A DNA stretch of 34,967 nucleotides from an uncultured Actinomycetes bacterium (GTDB lineage: Bacteria > Actinomycetota > Actinomycetes > Nanopelagicales > Nanopelagicaceae): NCBI GenBank assembly GCA_903822245.1, contig CAIJOE010000008.1, forward strand, positions 1 through 34,967, in the 5' to 3' direction. Position 1 is the stretch's first letter; each line of letters starts with the position of its first letter. A model generated the notes under the pieces. The model made no database searches. It was not told the origin of the DNA and worked only from the letters and a program-made list of their open reading frames with translations. Below, one piece after another: positions 1 to 7,768 of this stretch. The position numbers and the translations under genes were made by a program.

Positions 1-302
1 ATCCAAAGCTCAATCATTTCAAATGGATCTGTGGCACCACCAATGGCAGTAGCTAACCGAGTTTGATAGTAATCAAGTTCCTCTAGAACTAAGTCAGCCA
101 CTAAATCAGCTGAACTTGCAAAATACTCATAGATTGAACTTCTAGCCAGCCCAGCTTTTTGCGCAACAGCAGCAACAGTGATTGATTCGGCGCCATCAGA
201 TAACGCAAGTTCAATGGCAGCAGCCATTAATTGCTGGCGACGCATCTCGCGATTTGCAGCTACCGTTGGGGCTTGGATCTTAGGCACGAACAATTCTCTC
301 AC
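1..302 (-). CDS. TetR-family transcriptional regulator, N-terminal part (3' end off the window)
   Basis: Read on the minus strand, this gives a basic N-terminus, then MRRQQLMAAAIELAL, then a helix-turn-helix region (ITVAAVAQKAGLARSSIYEYFAS). That is the canonical TetR DNA-binding domain with its recognition helix. The ligand-binding domain lies beyond the left edge, so the inducer is unknown. Two GTG starts are possible. The one at 302 has an AGGG five bases upstream. The one at 287 gives MPKIQAPTVAANREMRR and has only a weak GAGAGA. I prefer 302. The gene diverges from the secreted-protein gene at 385, with an 82-bp gap that holds a GCCAA-N8-TTGGC palindrome, a plausible operator. The family assignment is secure; the regulated genes are inference. 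Confidence 0.85.
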   Translation of the reverse strand, partial: MRELFVPKIQAPTVAANREMRRQQLMAAAIELALSDGAESITVAAVAQKAGLARSSIYEYFASSADLVADLVLEELDYYQTRLATAIGGATDPFEMIELW

Positions 303-339
303 TTTTGCCCTATCTCTGCCAGACTCAGCAAACCCTCAG

Positions 340-357
340 GCCAATCACCCCGTTGGC
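340..357. promoter_or_regulatory. Candidate operator palindrome between tetR-like gene and the 385 gene
   Basis: GCCAA and TTGGC form an inverted repeat with an 8-bp spacer (TCACCCCG). It lies in the intergenic gap between two divergent genes, one of which encodes a TetR repressor. TetR proteins usually bind short palindromes next to their own promoter, so position and shape fit. No conservation evidence is available. Confidence 0.3.
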
Positions 358-384
358 TAATCAATTGGATACATTATTTCTCTC

Positions 385-771
385 ATGAAAGCACAAATTG
401 GAATCCTTGCCTTTGCCGTAGCACTCGGAGGGGCAGTTGCCTATAAAGAGTTACACAAATCAACTGGCACGCCACTCCCAATCACTTCAGTGGCTCCAAC
501 AGCAAGTCAAAACACTTCGGCTATAACTCCAGTTGATCAAAGCACTTCAACCCAAAGTAGTAATTCAAGTAGTAATACAAATGGAACTAGTGCCTCTAGT
601 ACAAGCACAACAACTTTGAAGAAAGCTGCACCAATTGCGACGAAGAAACAATCCCCTACAACTATGGCAGTCCCAGGAACAACCGGTGGCTTTAAGCCCC
701 CATCAGTTAACGGTGGTGGCGAGGGTGAACATCGAGGTGGCGGTGAAAATGAAGGCGGAGAAGACGACTAA
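385..771 (+). CDS. Small secreted or membrane-anchored low-complexity protein
   Basis: I do not recognise a family. The 128-residue product starts with a basic residue and a hydrophobic stretch (about residues 4-20, ILAFAVALGGAVAY), a signal peptide or N-terminal anchor. About 70 residues rich in Ser, Thr, Asn and Gln follow, resembling an extracellular linker. The tail has runs of Gly with Glu and Asp (GGGEGEHRGGG, then GGEDD) and could bind cations, but this is only composition. There are no cysteines and no catalytic motif. The gene is divergent from the TetR regulator and convergent with the DMT transporter, whose stop codon overlaps its own. No Shine-Dalgarno sequence is visible. A CATTAT hexamer ends 7 nt before the ATG. 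Confidence 0.6.
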   Translation: MKAQIGILAFAVALGGAVAYKELHKSTGTPLPITSVAPTASQNTSAITPVDQSTSTQSSNSSSNTNGTSASSTSTTTLKKAAPIATKKQSPTTMAVPGTTGGFKPPSVNGGGEGEHRGGGENEGGEDD

Positions 772-1685
772 TTAGTCTTTGCTTCAAATCTTTTAGAGAT
801 AGCAATTGAAGAAAGAGTAAGAAGTGTTCCAAAGATTAGGTAACCACTTATTCCACCAGAGTGGGTGGGCGCAATCCAATCACAAGCAAGAGCTCCAGTT
901 AATTGGCCTGTCACACTAAGTAAAATAAAGTTTAGAACTCCCAAGCCTTTAATTATGTAAGCAGATACCGCCACGAAAATTAGACCAATTGGCCCGCCTA
1001 AGTAAATCCACGGGTTGTGGGGAAGTGCGCCAATATGTAGACCGCGAACTAATTGGAATGCCAGTGCTACAGAGATGATCAATGCGCCCATCAAGAAATT
1101 TAGAAAAGTCGTAGCAAGTGCGCTTTTTGAGATTGCAACAACTCGACCATTAAATGCCTGTTGAACTGATACGCCGGTGCCCACGATTAGTGCTGCAACC
1201 AAAGCCGCTATATTGAAAGTTGAACTCTTTAGATCTGGATAGACAGCGATAAAAACTGAAACAAGTGTGACGGCTGCTGCAATTACTCGTGGTGGGGTGA
1301 TTTTCTTCTTGCCACTTGGGGATAGGCCGATCTTGTCCACAACTAAAGAAGATGCTGTTTGCCCAGCGACCACTGAAATAGTAAATAGAGCAACTCCAAT
1401 TACTGGAACTGTGATGCTTTGTACCGAAACAAAGAAACCACCGATTACGCCACCAGTAATTTCCCAGATTAAAAGTTTACGATGACGCACCGAATGAAAA
1501 ATAATTTTTAGGGCATCTCGTTCTTTTTTAATACCAAAAACCAAAACTATAAGAAATATCCAACCAGTAATAAAGGAAATTAGCGCTGCAGCAAGTCCAC
1601 TATGTATGTCTTTAGAGAGTTGCCCGTTTAGGCGGGACTGGACTGCTGTGAGGGCACCAATGAATACCGCAAGGAATCCGAACAA
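768..1685 (-). CDS. DMT-superfamily transporter, YdcZ type (duplicated domain)
   Basis: This is a 305-residue, almost wholly hydrophobic protein. The N-terminal AVFIGALTAVQSRLNGQLS is typical of DMT_YdcZ domains, and a second copy begins near residue 160 (AALIVGTGVSVQQAFNGRV). It is therefore a fused tandem of the roughly 150-residue YdcZ unit with about 10 membrane helices. The family is annotated as putative inner-membrane exporters with no firm substrate. It starts with TTG directly after the TAA of the upstream LCP gene, with no spacer and no clear Shine-Dalgarno sequence, so translation is probably coupled. A paralogue lies at 9555-10511 in this window. Family confidence is high; substrate unknown. 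Confidence 0.85.
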   Translation of the reverse strand: MFGFLAVFIGALTAVQSRLNGQLSKDIHSGLAAALISFITGWIFLIVLVFGIKKERDALKIIFHSVRHRKLLIWEITGGVIGGFFVSVQSITVPVIGVALFTISVVAGQTASSLVVDKIGLSPSGKKKITPPRVIAAAVTLVSVFIAVYPDLKSSTFNIAALVAALIVGTGVSVQQAFNGRVVAISKSALATTFLNFLMGALIISVALAFQLVRGLHIGALPHNPWIYLGGPIGLIFVAVSAYIIKGLGVLNFILLSVTGQLTGALACDWIAPTHSGGISGYLIFGTLLTLSSIAISKRFEAKTN

Positions 1686-2822
1686 TTAGTTCACACACGG
1701 AATTCCACTGCCACTTACAGCTTTACCATTGGCCTGATTAGCGGCCTTAGTTGTAGTTGGCGATGGAGTTGGTGACCCCTTTGGCACGGGTGTTGGGTAG
1801 AAAAGATCTTGAACAAACTTTTTGACTTTAACTTCATCAATCACATTGACGCTCTGTGAATCGCGGAATCCATAACTTTCAATAGGCAATGTATGGAAAG
1901 TAATGTTTCCGCCAGTTAGTGCTTTGGCCTTAGGTAAGAAGCCAAGAACATCCCAACCAGAATCGATTACTACATCTTTCTTTGCCACATTTAGAAGTCC
2001 TGAAAGTTTGCTCAAATCTGCGAAGATTCCTTGAGTTCTAAATTTTGTAATTACGCCAGTAATAAATGCTTGCTGGCGATGCGTGCGATCTAGATCGCCA
2101 TTTGGCAGGCCGTGACGTTGGCGCACGAACTTAAGGGCGTCCACACCAGAAATTGTTTGCAATCCTGCAGGAAATACTGCGCCGGAGTATTGCTTGTCAT
2201 TTACGGCGTTCTTTAAACAAACTTGAATCCCACCAAGAGCATTTGCTAGATCATAAAATCCAACTAGATTTACTTCGGCAAAATGATCAATCGGGACATC
2301 AAGCAAAGCAGTGATTGTCTTAATTGTCGAAGTTCTACCTGCTTCTCGGGCTTGGTGCTCGCGGTCTGGATTTTGGACGCCTAATTTATAAAGGCGAGAG
2401 TCTTCACTATATTTGGCATAGCCATAAGCCTCTTTAATTTTCTTATTTCCATAACCATGAACTGCGACATAGTCATCGCGAGGAATTGAAACCGCGACTG
2501 CCTTCTTCCCTCCTGCAGGGATGTGAATCAAAATCATAGTGTTTGTGTTATATCCACCAATTGCCGATGAAGAACCAACATGCATCAAATCAAGAAGAGC
2601 TCTTGGGAGATTTCCACCATTGTTATCGCGGCGACTGTCTAGACCAAGCAAAAGAATATTTGTGCCACCATCACTAGATTGCTTGGCTCCATCTAGCGCT
2701 TTTGATCTAGGTATCGCAGTAGAGGCAGTCTTATTGAAAAAGTAGGTACCAGCCGAAGCAAAAACAATTGAGATTGAAAGCGCTATAGCTAGCCTTTTAG
2801 GCCACTTCTTGGATGCGCGCAT
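1686..2822 (-). CDS. LytR-CpsA-Psr (LCP) family cell-wall glycopolymer ligase
   Basis: LCP enzymes transfer undecaprenyl-phosphate-linked glycopolymers (teichoic acid, capsule or, in actinobacteria, arabinogalactan-like polymers) onto peptidoglycan outside the membrane. The 378-residue protein has one N-terminal transmembrane helix (about residues 10-28). The LCP domain follows from about residue 53, with NILLLGLDSR, NTNTMILIHI, VSIPRDDYV and the hallmark RQRHGLPNGDLDRTHRQQAF. These carry the Arg and Asp residues that bind the pyrophosphate lipid and Mg2+. The C-terminus is a Pro/Ser/Thr tail ending in IPCVN. TAGGAT ends 7 nt before the ATG, suggesting a near-leaderless promoter. The downstream DMT transporter abuts its stop codon. 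Confidence 0.93.
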   Translation of the reverse strand: MRASKKWPKRLAIALSISIVFASAGTYFFNKTASTAIPRSKALDGAKQSSDGGTNILLLGLDSRRDNNGGNLPRALLDLMHVGSSSAIGGYNTNTMILIHIPAGGKKAVAVSIPRDDYVAVHGYGNKKIKEAYGYAKYSEDSRLYKLGVQNPDREHQAREAGRTSTIKTITALLDVPIDHFAEVNLVGFYDLANALGGIQVCLKNAVNDKQYSGAVFPAGLQTISGVDALKFVRQRHGLPNGDLDRTHRQQAFITGVITKFRTQGIFADLSKLSGLLNVAKKDVVIDSGWDVLGFLPKAKALTGGNITFHTLPIESYGFRDSQSVNVIDEVKVKKFVQDLFYPTPVPKGSPTPSPTTTKAANQANGKAVSGSGIPCVN

Positions 2823-2877
2823 ATGCCTAATCCTACTAATAGAGTCCAGATAAACCTGCCAACTAAGTTGTGGGCCG

Positions 2878-2883
2878 TATCAT
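2878..2883 (+). promoter_or_regulatory. Leaderless -10 element (TATCAT) for the 2890 gene
   Basis: TATCAT matches the -10 consensus at five of six positions and ends exactly 6 nt before the ATG at 2890. That spacing would put the transcription start on the A of the start codon. No Shine-Dalgarno sequence is present. The -35 is poor. Confidence 0.5.
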
Positions 2884-2889
2884 TAGGCT

Positions 2890-3270
2890 ATGAGCAAAAT
2901 TTCTGAGTTCAACACTAAATTAGCAGCGAAAATAACATCTGGTGTTTCAACTATGTGGTGTGCATATATTTTTGCTGCTCTCGCTCTCATCTCACTCCCA
3001 GCAGCACTTAAGACCGGCGATGTTGTAGTCATCGTAGCTTGGGTGGCCCAGACTTTTTTGCAACTAGTCCTGCTATCAATAATTATGGTTGGCCAAAATG
3101 TTGCATCAGCTGCAGTAGAGCAAAAGATAAATGAAACCCATGAAGCCTCTCTTGGCGAGTTCGAACTTGCGAAAGAGGCTAGGTCGATTGCCAATCAGGA
3201 GCTAGCCGAGCTTAAGGAACTTTCACGAGAGATGCATCAAGTATTGAAGGATATTGAGGGCAAGAAATAG
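2890..3270 (+). CDS. Conserved two-helix actinobacterial membrane protein
   Basis: This is a 126-residue protein with two hydrophobic helices (about residues 22-40 and 46-70) joined by a short loop. A charged, Glu-rich, helical C-terminal tail follows (residues 75-126) that looks like a coiled coil. The segment TMWCAYIFAALALISLPAA and then VAQTFLQLVLLSIIMVGQ resembles a common actinobacterial membrane protein, related to DUF1003 or low-affinity iron permease-like annotations. I recall this pattern but cannot assign a function. It starts at ATG 2890 with no Shine-Dalgarno sequence and a well-placed -10 element. The MFS gene begins 2 nt after its stop, so the two are probably co-transcribed. 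Confidence 0.7.
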   Translation: MSKISEFNTKLAAKITSGVSTMWCAYIFAALALISLPAALKTGDVVVIVAWVAQTFLQLVLLSIIMVGQNVASAAVEQKINETHEASLGEFELAKEARSIANQELAELKELSREMHQVLKDIEGKK

Positions 3271-3272
3271 CA

Positions 3273-4505
3273 GTGAAGATAAAAGAACTTTTTGAAAATA
3301 AATATTTAAAGCGTTTTATTTTGGCTCGCTTTATCTCAAACTTTGGTAATGGTATGTCACCAATTGCCTTAGCTTTCGGCATACTTCATCTACCAAACGG
3401 GTCTGCGAATATTCTTGGCTTGGTACTTGGTTCAGCCACCGTGGCGATGCTAATTATGAGTCCATTTGGTGGTGCTATTGCCGATAAATTCGGACAGGTA
3501 AGAGTTGCCGGATTTGTTGATATCTTGGCATCAGTTGGGCTATTTATCCAGGTTGGTTTCTTCGCAACTGGGCACGTCCCACTAGCTGTTATGTTTATAG
3601 CAAACATAAATTTTGGTTTGATGTGGGGAATCTTCTGGCCCGCAATGTCTGGAGTATTACCAGCAATTGTTCCTGATGAACAACTTCAAACAGGAAATGC
3701 GGTCAATCAATTCTTTCAAAATGGTGCAATGATTCTTGGCGCCGCCACTGGCGGAATTATTGTCTCGCAATTTGGAAGCACTTGGGCCCTAGGTATTGAT
3801 GCAGCAACCTTCACAATTGCAGGGGCCTTAGTACTTTCCTTTGGTCACATTATTCCCAAGCGAGCTGCAAATGGAAACACAATGCTCGATGACTTAATCC
3901 ATGGCTGGAAACTCTTTTTGTCTTATCGCTGGATAGTCTCAGGTGTTTTGGGTTTTTCATTAATTGTTTTATGTTGGGCAGCAGGTCAAGAGATCCTTGG
4001 CCCAATTATTGCGCTCAAGGATTTTAATGGCCCTAAATCCTGGGCATTTGTATTAACTGCAGAATCAATTGGCTATGTGATCGGCTCACTTACCGCCATG
4101 AAGATTAAGCCAAAGCACCCACTTCGATTTCTCCTGAGCATAACTTTCTCTATGCCACTTTTTCTGTGGTCACTTTCTAAACCACAATCACTTTGGTTTA
4201 TCGCTTTATGCGCCTTACTTTGGGGAATTTGCTTAGATTTGTGGTCAAGTCTTTGGTCAACTGCAATGCAACGCGAAGTTCCTCGCGAGGCTTTATCTAG
4301 AATCTCTTCCTTTGATGCCATGGGAACCATGATGTTTCGCCCAGTTGGCTTGGCAATTGCTGGCCCACTTTCACTTCTTCTGGGGATCCCCCACACAATG
4401 CAATTACTTACTGCCGTTTGTCTTTTGATGATCGGCGTCATGTTCGCGATACCGGAGATGCGAAATATGAAGATGAAAACAATCTCTCAGGAAACTCTTA
4501 CCTAG
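3273..4505 (+). CDS. Major facilitator superfamily transporter (MFS_3 type)
   Basis: The 410-residue protein has 10-12 hydrophobic helices. After helix 1 (RFILARFISNFGNGMSPIALAF) comes a loop 2-3 signature of the MFS drug/siderophore exporter type (GGAIADKFGQVRVAGFVD, the G-x-x-D-R-x-G-R-R-like loop). The N-terminal FISNFGNGMSPIA is typical of MFS_3/EntS-like exporters. The substrate cannot be read from sequence. It starts at GTG 3273, two bases after the stop of the two-helix protein, with no Shine-Dalgarno sequence of its own. Coupled translation is likely. A gap of 34 bp separates it from the protease gene, which has its own strong ribosome-binding site. Confidence 0.9.
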   Translation: MKIKELFENKYLKRFILARFISNFGNGMSPIALAFGILHLPNGSANILGLVLGSATVAMLIMSPFGGAIADKFGQVRVAGFVDILASVGLFIQVGFFATGHVPLAVMFIANINFGLMWGIFWPAMSGVLPAIVPDEQLQTGNAVNQFFQNGAMILGAATGGIIVSQFGSTWALGIDAATFTIAGALVLSFGHIIPKRAANGNTMLDDLIHGWKLFLSYRWIVSGVLGFSLIVLCWAAGQEILGPIIALKDFNGPKSWAFVLTAESIGYVIGSLTAMKIKPKHPLRFLLSITFSMPLFLWSLSKPQSLWFIALCALLWGICLDLWSSLWSTAMQREVPREALSRISSFDAMGTMMFRPVGLAIAGPLSLLLGIPHTMQLLTAVCLLMIGVMFAIPEMRNMKMKTISQETLT

Positions 4506-4539
4506 TACTCTATTTGTGTTAAGCCCCTGGAGGTTGAAT

Positions 4540-5673
4540 ATGCCCATGAAAAATCTAATTCGCACAACGACGGCAAAGGTAACTATCGGCTTTGTACTTG
4601 GCGCAGGGGCTGTTGGTGGTGTTGCTACAGCATCTGGAACATTTAGTAACTCGGTTGCAAGTGCCTGCGTGGATTCAAAGACAAACGCAATTTATGCCAA
4701 CCCAACCGGATCTTGTCCCAAGGGGCGAAGTTCAATAACTCTGGGTTCACCTGCCGGAAGCATTGCAGGTGTTGTGCAGAAAGTTTCGCCATCGGTTGTA
4801 ACAGTAAATGTCACCAGTAGCCTAGGTAGCGGTACCGGTTCTGGTGTTATCTATCAAACAAGTGCAACTCAAACTTATATCATCACAAATAATCACGTAA
4901 TTGAATCTGCAGTTACCACTGGGACCATCGAAGTTGAAATGGATAATGGCGAAATAGTCCCAGCAACTATTGTCGGTCGCGATTCGGCCTATGACTTGGC
5001 TGTAATTAAGATCAGCAAAGGAAATCAACCAACAATCACTGTTGGAAATTCTTCAACACTAAATATTGGTGATCAGGTAATTGCCTTTGGCTCACCACTC
5101 GGCCTTGATCACACTGTGACTTCTGGAATAGTTTCTTCACTCAATCGTCCGGTTACAACCGGGACAACAGGGGCTGAGTCATATGTTGATGCAATCCAAA
5201 CAGATGCTGCTATTAATCCTGGAAATTCTGGAGGAGCACTCACAGATGCCCAAGGCAATCTAGTCGGGATTAACTCTGCGATCGCAAGCTTGGGGAGCTC
5301 TTCCCTTTCACAGAGCGGTTCTATTGGTGTGGGCTTCTCAATTCCAATTAGCGAAACCCAACGAGTCATTGATGAAATTATTAAGAACGGTAAGGCAACC
5401 AGGCCATTTCTCGGAGTTACTTTCGATCAAACCTACACAGGCAAGGGTGCAAGAATTCAAACTATATCTACCGGAGAAGCGGCACAAAAGGCAGGAATAG
5501 TTGCTGGTTCAATTATTACCAAGATTGATAACGTCCGAGTTACTGATTTAGTTTCAGCAATCGTTCGAATTCGCTCTTATTCACCAGGTGATAAAGCTTC
5601 GATTACCTTAACGGTGCCAACTGGTGCAAGCAAGACCATCACTGTCACTTTTGGCTCAGCTTCTACGAATTAG
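4540..5673 (+). CDS. HtrA/DegP-like trypsin-family serine protease with PDZ domain
   Basis: This is an envelope quality-control protease. The start is placed at ATG 4540 because GGAGG lies 6 nt upstream. An upstream GTG at 4516 would swallow that ribosome-binding site. An N-terminal membrane anchor or signal (about residues 14-32) is followed by a short extracellular segment with two cysteines (C43, C59), possibly disulfide-bonded. The protease domain has the full catalytic triad: His119 (TNNHVIES), Asp152 (SAYDLAVIK) and Ser230 (NPGNSGGAL). A single PDZ domain occupies about residues 285-377. At 377 residues it is a normal one-PDZ actinobacterial HtrA. The stop overlaps the convergent tryptophan dioxygenase gene by 4 nt. 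Confidence 0.95.
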   Translation: MPMKNLIRTTTAKVTIGFVLGAGAVGGVATASGTFSNSVASACVDSKTNAIYANPTGSCPKGRSSITLGSPAGSIAGVVQKVSPSVVTVNVTSSLGSGTGSGVIYQTSATQTYIITNNHVIESAVTTGTIEVEMDNGEIVPATIVGRDSAYDLAVIKISKGNQPTITVGNSSTLNIGDQVIAFGSPLGLDHTVTSGIVSSLNRPVTTGTTGAESYVDAIQTDAAINPGNSGGALTDAQGNLVGINSAIASLGSSSLSQSGSIGVGFSIPISETQRVIDEIIKNGKATRPFLGVTFDQTYTGKGARIQTISTGEAAQKAGIVAGSIITKIDNVRVTDLVSAIVRIRSYSPGDKASITLTVPTGASKTITVTFGSASTN

Positions 5674-6461
5674 AACCTATCTCTAATCGCCCAAAGGTCT
5701 GGAAAGACTGGGTTAAAGAGCGTTGAAGCTAAGTATCCAACGCCACTTGATCCACCGGTTCCAGACTTGTGCCCGATAGTTCTTTCAACCATCTTCACAT
5801 GGCGGTATCGCCATTCTTGTAATCCTTCATCGATATCTAGTAAACGCTCACAAATCATTGCGCTCTCAGGATCATTCTTATGAACAAATACCAAGATATC
5901 TTGGATGTCTTCATTTGCTTCATATGCAACATTGAAATCTCGCTTTAGAAAACGTTCTGGAACGCTATGTCCTCGCTTTGATAAGTAAGCCAAAGTCGAG
6001 TCCCAAAGTGATCGTTCATTTGTAATTAGGGCAATCTCTGCTTGGGCATCGGGCGGTAGGTGGCCAGACATTTTCGCATCACGGCGGCCAAGGATCGCTT
6101 CTACTTCACGAAATTGTGCTGACTGAAAACCAGAAGAGGATGAAAGGCGGCCTCGGAATGAATTGAACTGAAGTGGTGTCATTGTTTCTAAAATATCTAC
6201 TTGGGAAACACATGTTTTTAAGATGGTGCGGATTCTTCCAAGCATTGCAAGTGAAGCGTAGGTATCACCAGCTTCTAATGTTTTCTGAGCTCCAAAGAAC
6301 TCATGTTGGAGCTGCTTAAACCAAAGCTCATAGGTTTGATGGATAACTATGAATAGAAGTTCATCATGCTCTGGCCCATCTGAAAGTGGCCGCTGAAGTT
6401 GAAGAAGTTCATCGATTGCTAAATATGATGAATAGGTTAGAGCTGGATCAAAGTCGCTCAT
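5670..6461 (-). CDS. kynA: Tryptophan 2,3-dioxygenase
   Basis: This heme enzyme opens the indole ring of L-tryptophan with O2, giving N-formyl-L-kynurenine, in the cytoplasm. The 263-residue protein carries the family landmarks. YSSYLAIDELLQLQ and HDELLFIVIHQTYELWFKQ hold substrate-contacting Tyr/Phe/His residues. FNSFRGRLSSSSGFQSAQFRE follows. The C-terminal WRYRHVKMVERTIG holds the proximal heme His, and GTGGSSGVGYL follows it. It is slightly shorter than many bacterial homologues but complete. It overlaps the upstream kynureninase gene by 4 nt (ATGA), so the two are translationally coupled. No formamidase gene is in the window. Confidence 0.96.
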   Translation of the reverse strand: MSDFDPALTYSSYLAIDELLQLQRPLSDGPEHDELLFIVIHQTYELWFKQLQHEFFGAQKTLEAGDTYASLAMLGRIRTILKTCVSQVDILETMTPLQFNSFRGRLSSSSGFQSAQFREVEAILGRRDAKMSGHLPPDAQAEIALITNERSLWDSTLAYLSKRGHSVPERFLKRDFNVAYEANEDIQDILVFVHKNDPESAMICERLLDIDEGLQEWRYRHVKMVERTIGHKSGTGGSSGVGYLASTLFNPVFPDLWAIRDRF

Positions 6462-7732
6462 GTTACTTTCAAACCATCAGTACTTACCTTCTTATATTCC
6501 CCAGATGAAACTAAGTCACGCAAGCGTTGAAAACCATCCCAAACTTCAACATAACTAGTTGGTAATGGGGCAATTGCTAAGCGAATCGAATTTGGTTCCC
6601 GATAATCTGGAATAACATTTGAAATCACACGAAGTGCAATCGCAATTACTTTGGCATCAGGATGAATTAACGAGATATGGCCACCTCGCTCTTCTGGATT
6701 TCTCGAGGTATTGAGCGTAAATCCAAGATCCTTTAGCCATGCATCATAAAGACTAATCATCATCTCGGTTCCCTTGGCACACTTCTCTGCGATCCTTTGG
6801 ATTCCTGCTTGTTCAATCATTCCAAATGCTGTTTGGACACATCGAAGGCCCATGATGGAAGGAGATGCAATCTGGTAACCACGGATGGTCTGTTGCTTCT
6901 TAAAGTCTGCGCCCATAGCAAATTGGTTTTCTTGGGCGAACCAACCTTGTATTGGAACTCGCAACTCTTTTTGAATGCGCTTTGAAACGTATAGCCAAGC
7001 CGGTGAGCCTGGGCCTGAGTTTCCATATTTATAGGTGCAACCAACAGCTAAGTCCACACCATTGGCATCAAAGTCCATTTCGATAGCACCAGCAGCGTGG
7101 CTAGCATCCCAAATAGTTAGTGCACCGTATTTTCTAGCCAAATCCGTTATTGCTTTGATATCTGTGCGAGCACCAGAGCGGTATTGAATAACTTCAAATG
7201 TCACGAACGCAACATCTTCTGACATGTATTTTTCAAGAATTTCTGGAGTAATACGTTCGTATTCTGCAGAGCCGGGAGTTTCGTTATCAATAGTAATTAA
7301 CTTAAGCCCCATGCGATCGGCATAACCCTGCATGATGTAACGATCGGTTGGGAAATTTGCCGCATCGATGATTATTGTTTTGCGGCCAGGCCTGGCAGCT
7401 AAGGCAGCACCAACTAGTTGGAAAAAATTAACCGAAGTTGTATCGCAAGAAAGTACCTGACCAGCAGCTGCGCCAAGAGTTGCACGGCCAATCAAATCAC
7501 CAGTGGTTTGGGCCTCATCGATCCAGTCGGCCCAACCCTCAACTACTTTTGTTCCCCATTCATTTATAAGAAAGTTATTAATCACTTCGACAGTTTTCTT
7601 TGGGAGTCGACCTAAAGAATTACCGTCTAAATAGCAAATATTTGGGTCGGTATTAACAAATTGATCGCGATACTTTGCGAGTGGATCAGTTACATCTAAA
7701 TCAAGCGCATATTGACGATCTGTAATAGCCAT
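6458..7732 (-). CDS. kynU: Kynureninase
   Basis: This PLP enzyme cleaves L-kynurenine to anthranilate and alanine. The 424-residue protein has an N-terminal substrate loop (YLDGNSLGRLPKKT), a PLP-phosphate region (DTTSVNFFQLVGAAL), the PLP ring-binding Asp in IWDASHAAGA, and the Schiff-base lysine in CTYKYGNSGPGSPAW (about residue 235). All of these are expected for the class-V aminotransferase fold of kynureninases. It is first gene of a two-gene operon with tryptophan dioxygenase. The promoter is a TAGAGT element exactly 6 nt before the ATG, with no Shine-Dalgarno sequence, so the mRNA is probably leaderless. The product anthranilate could re-enter tryptophan synthesis. Confidence 0.95.
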   Translation of the reverse strand: MAITDRQYALDLDVTDPLAKYRDQFVNTDPNICYLDGNSLGRLPKKTVEVINNFLINEWGTKVVEGWADWIDEAQTTGDLIGRATLGAAAGQVLSCDTTSVNFFQLVGAALAARPGRKTIIIDAANFPTDRYIMQGYADRMGLKLITIDNETPGSAEYERITPEILEKYMSEDVAFVTFEVIQYRSGARTDIKAITDLARKYGALTIWDASHAAGAIEMDFDANGVDLAVGCTYKYGNSGPGSPAWLYVSKRIQKELRVPIQGWFAQENQFAMGADFKKQQTIRGYQIASPSIMGLRCVQTAFGMIEQAGIQRIAEKCAKGTEMMISLYDAWLKDLGFTLNTSRNPEERGGHISLIHPDAKVIAIALRVISNVIPDYREPNSIRLAIAPLPTSYVEVWDGFQRLRDLVSSGEYKKVSTDGLKVT

Positions 7733-7738
7733 TTACGT

Positions 7739-7744
7739 ACTCTA
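7739..7744 (-). promoter_or_regulatory. Leaderless -10 element (TAGAGT) for kynU
   Basis: On the minus strand TAGAGT lies exactly 6 nt before the kynU ATG, preceded by TGC, which makes an extended -10. It mirrors an identical hexamer driving the opposite gene at 7757-7762. No ribosome-binding site is present. Confidence 0.5.
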
Positions 7745-7756
7745 GCAATCCTCAAT

Positions 7757-7762
7757 TAGAGT
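7757..7762 (+). promoter_or_regulatory. Leaderless -10 element (TAGAGT) for the ABC-F gene
   Basis: TAGAGT is followed by exactly 6 nt (GGGATA) and then the GTG start at 7769. It is the same hexamer with the same spacing as the divergent kynU promoter 12 bp away. Confidence 0.5.
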
Positions 7763-7768
7763 GGGATA

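Noticed and set aside
178..446. Two short plus-strand reading frames near the left edge
   Set aside because: They lie mostly opposite the TetR coding sequence or overlap the secreted-protein gene out of frame, have no ribosome-binding site and show no family pattern.
4516..4539. Upstream GTG start for the HtrA-like protease
   Set aside because: It would place the GGAGG ribosome-binding site inside the coding region. ATG 4540 has ideal spacing to it.
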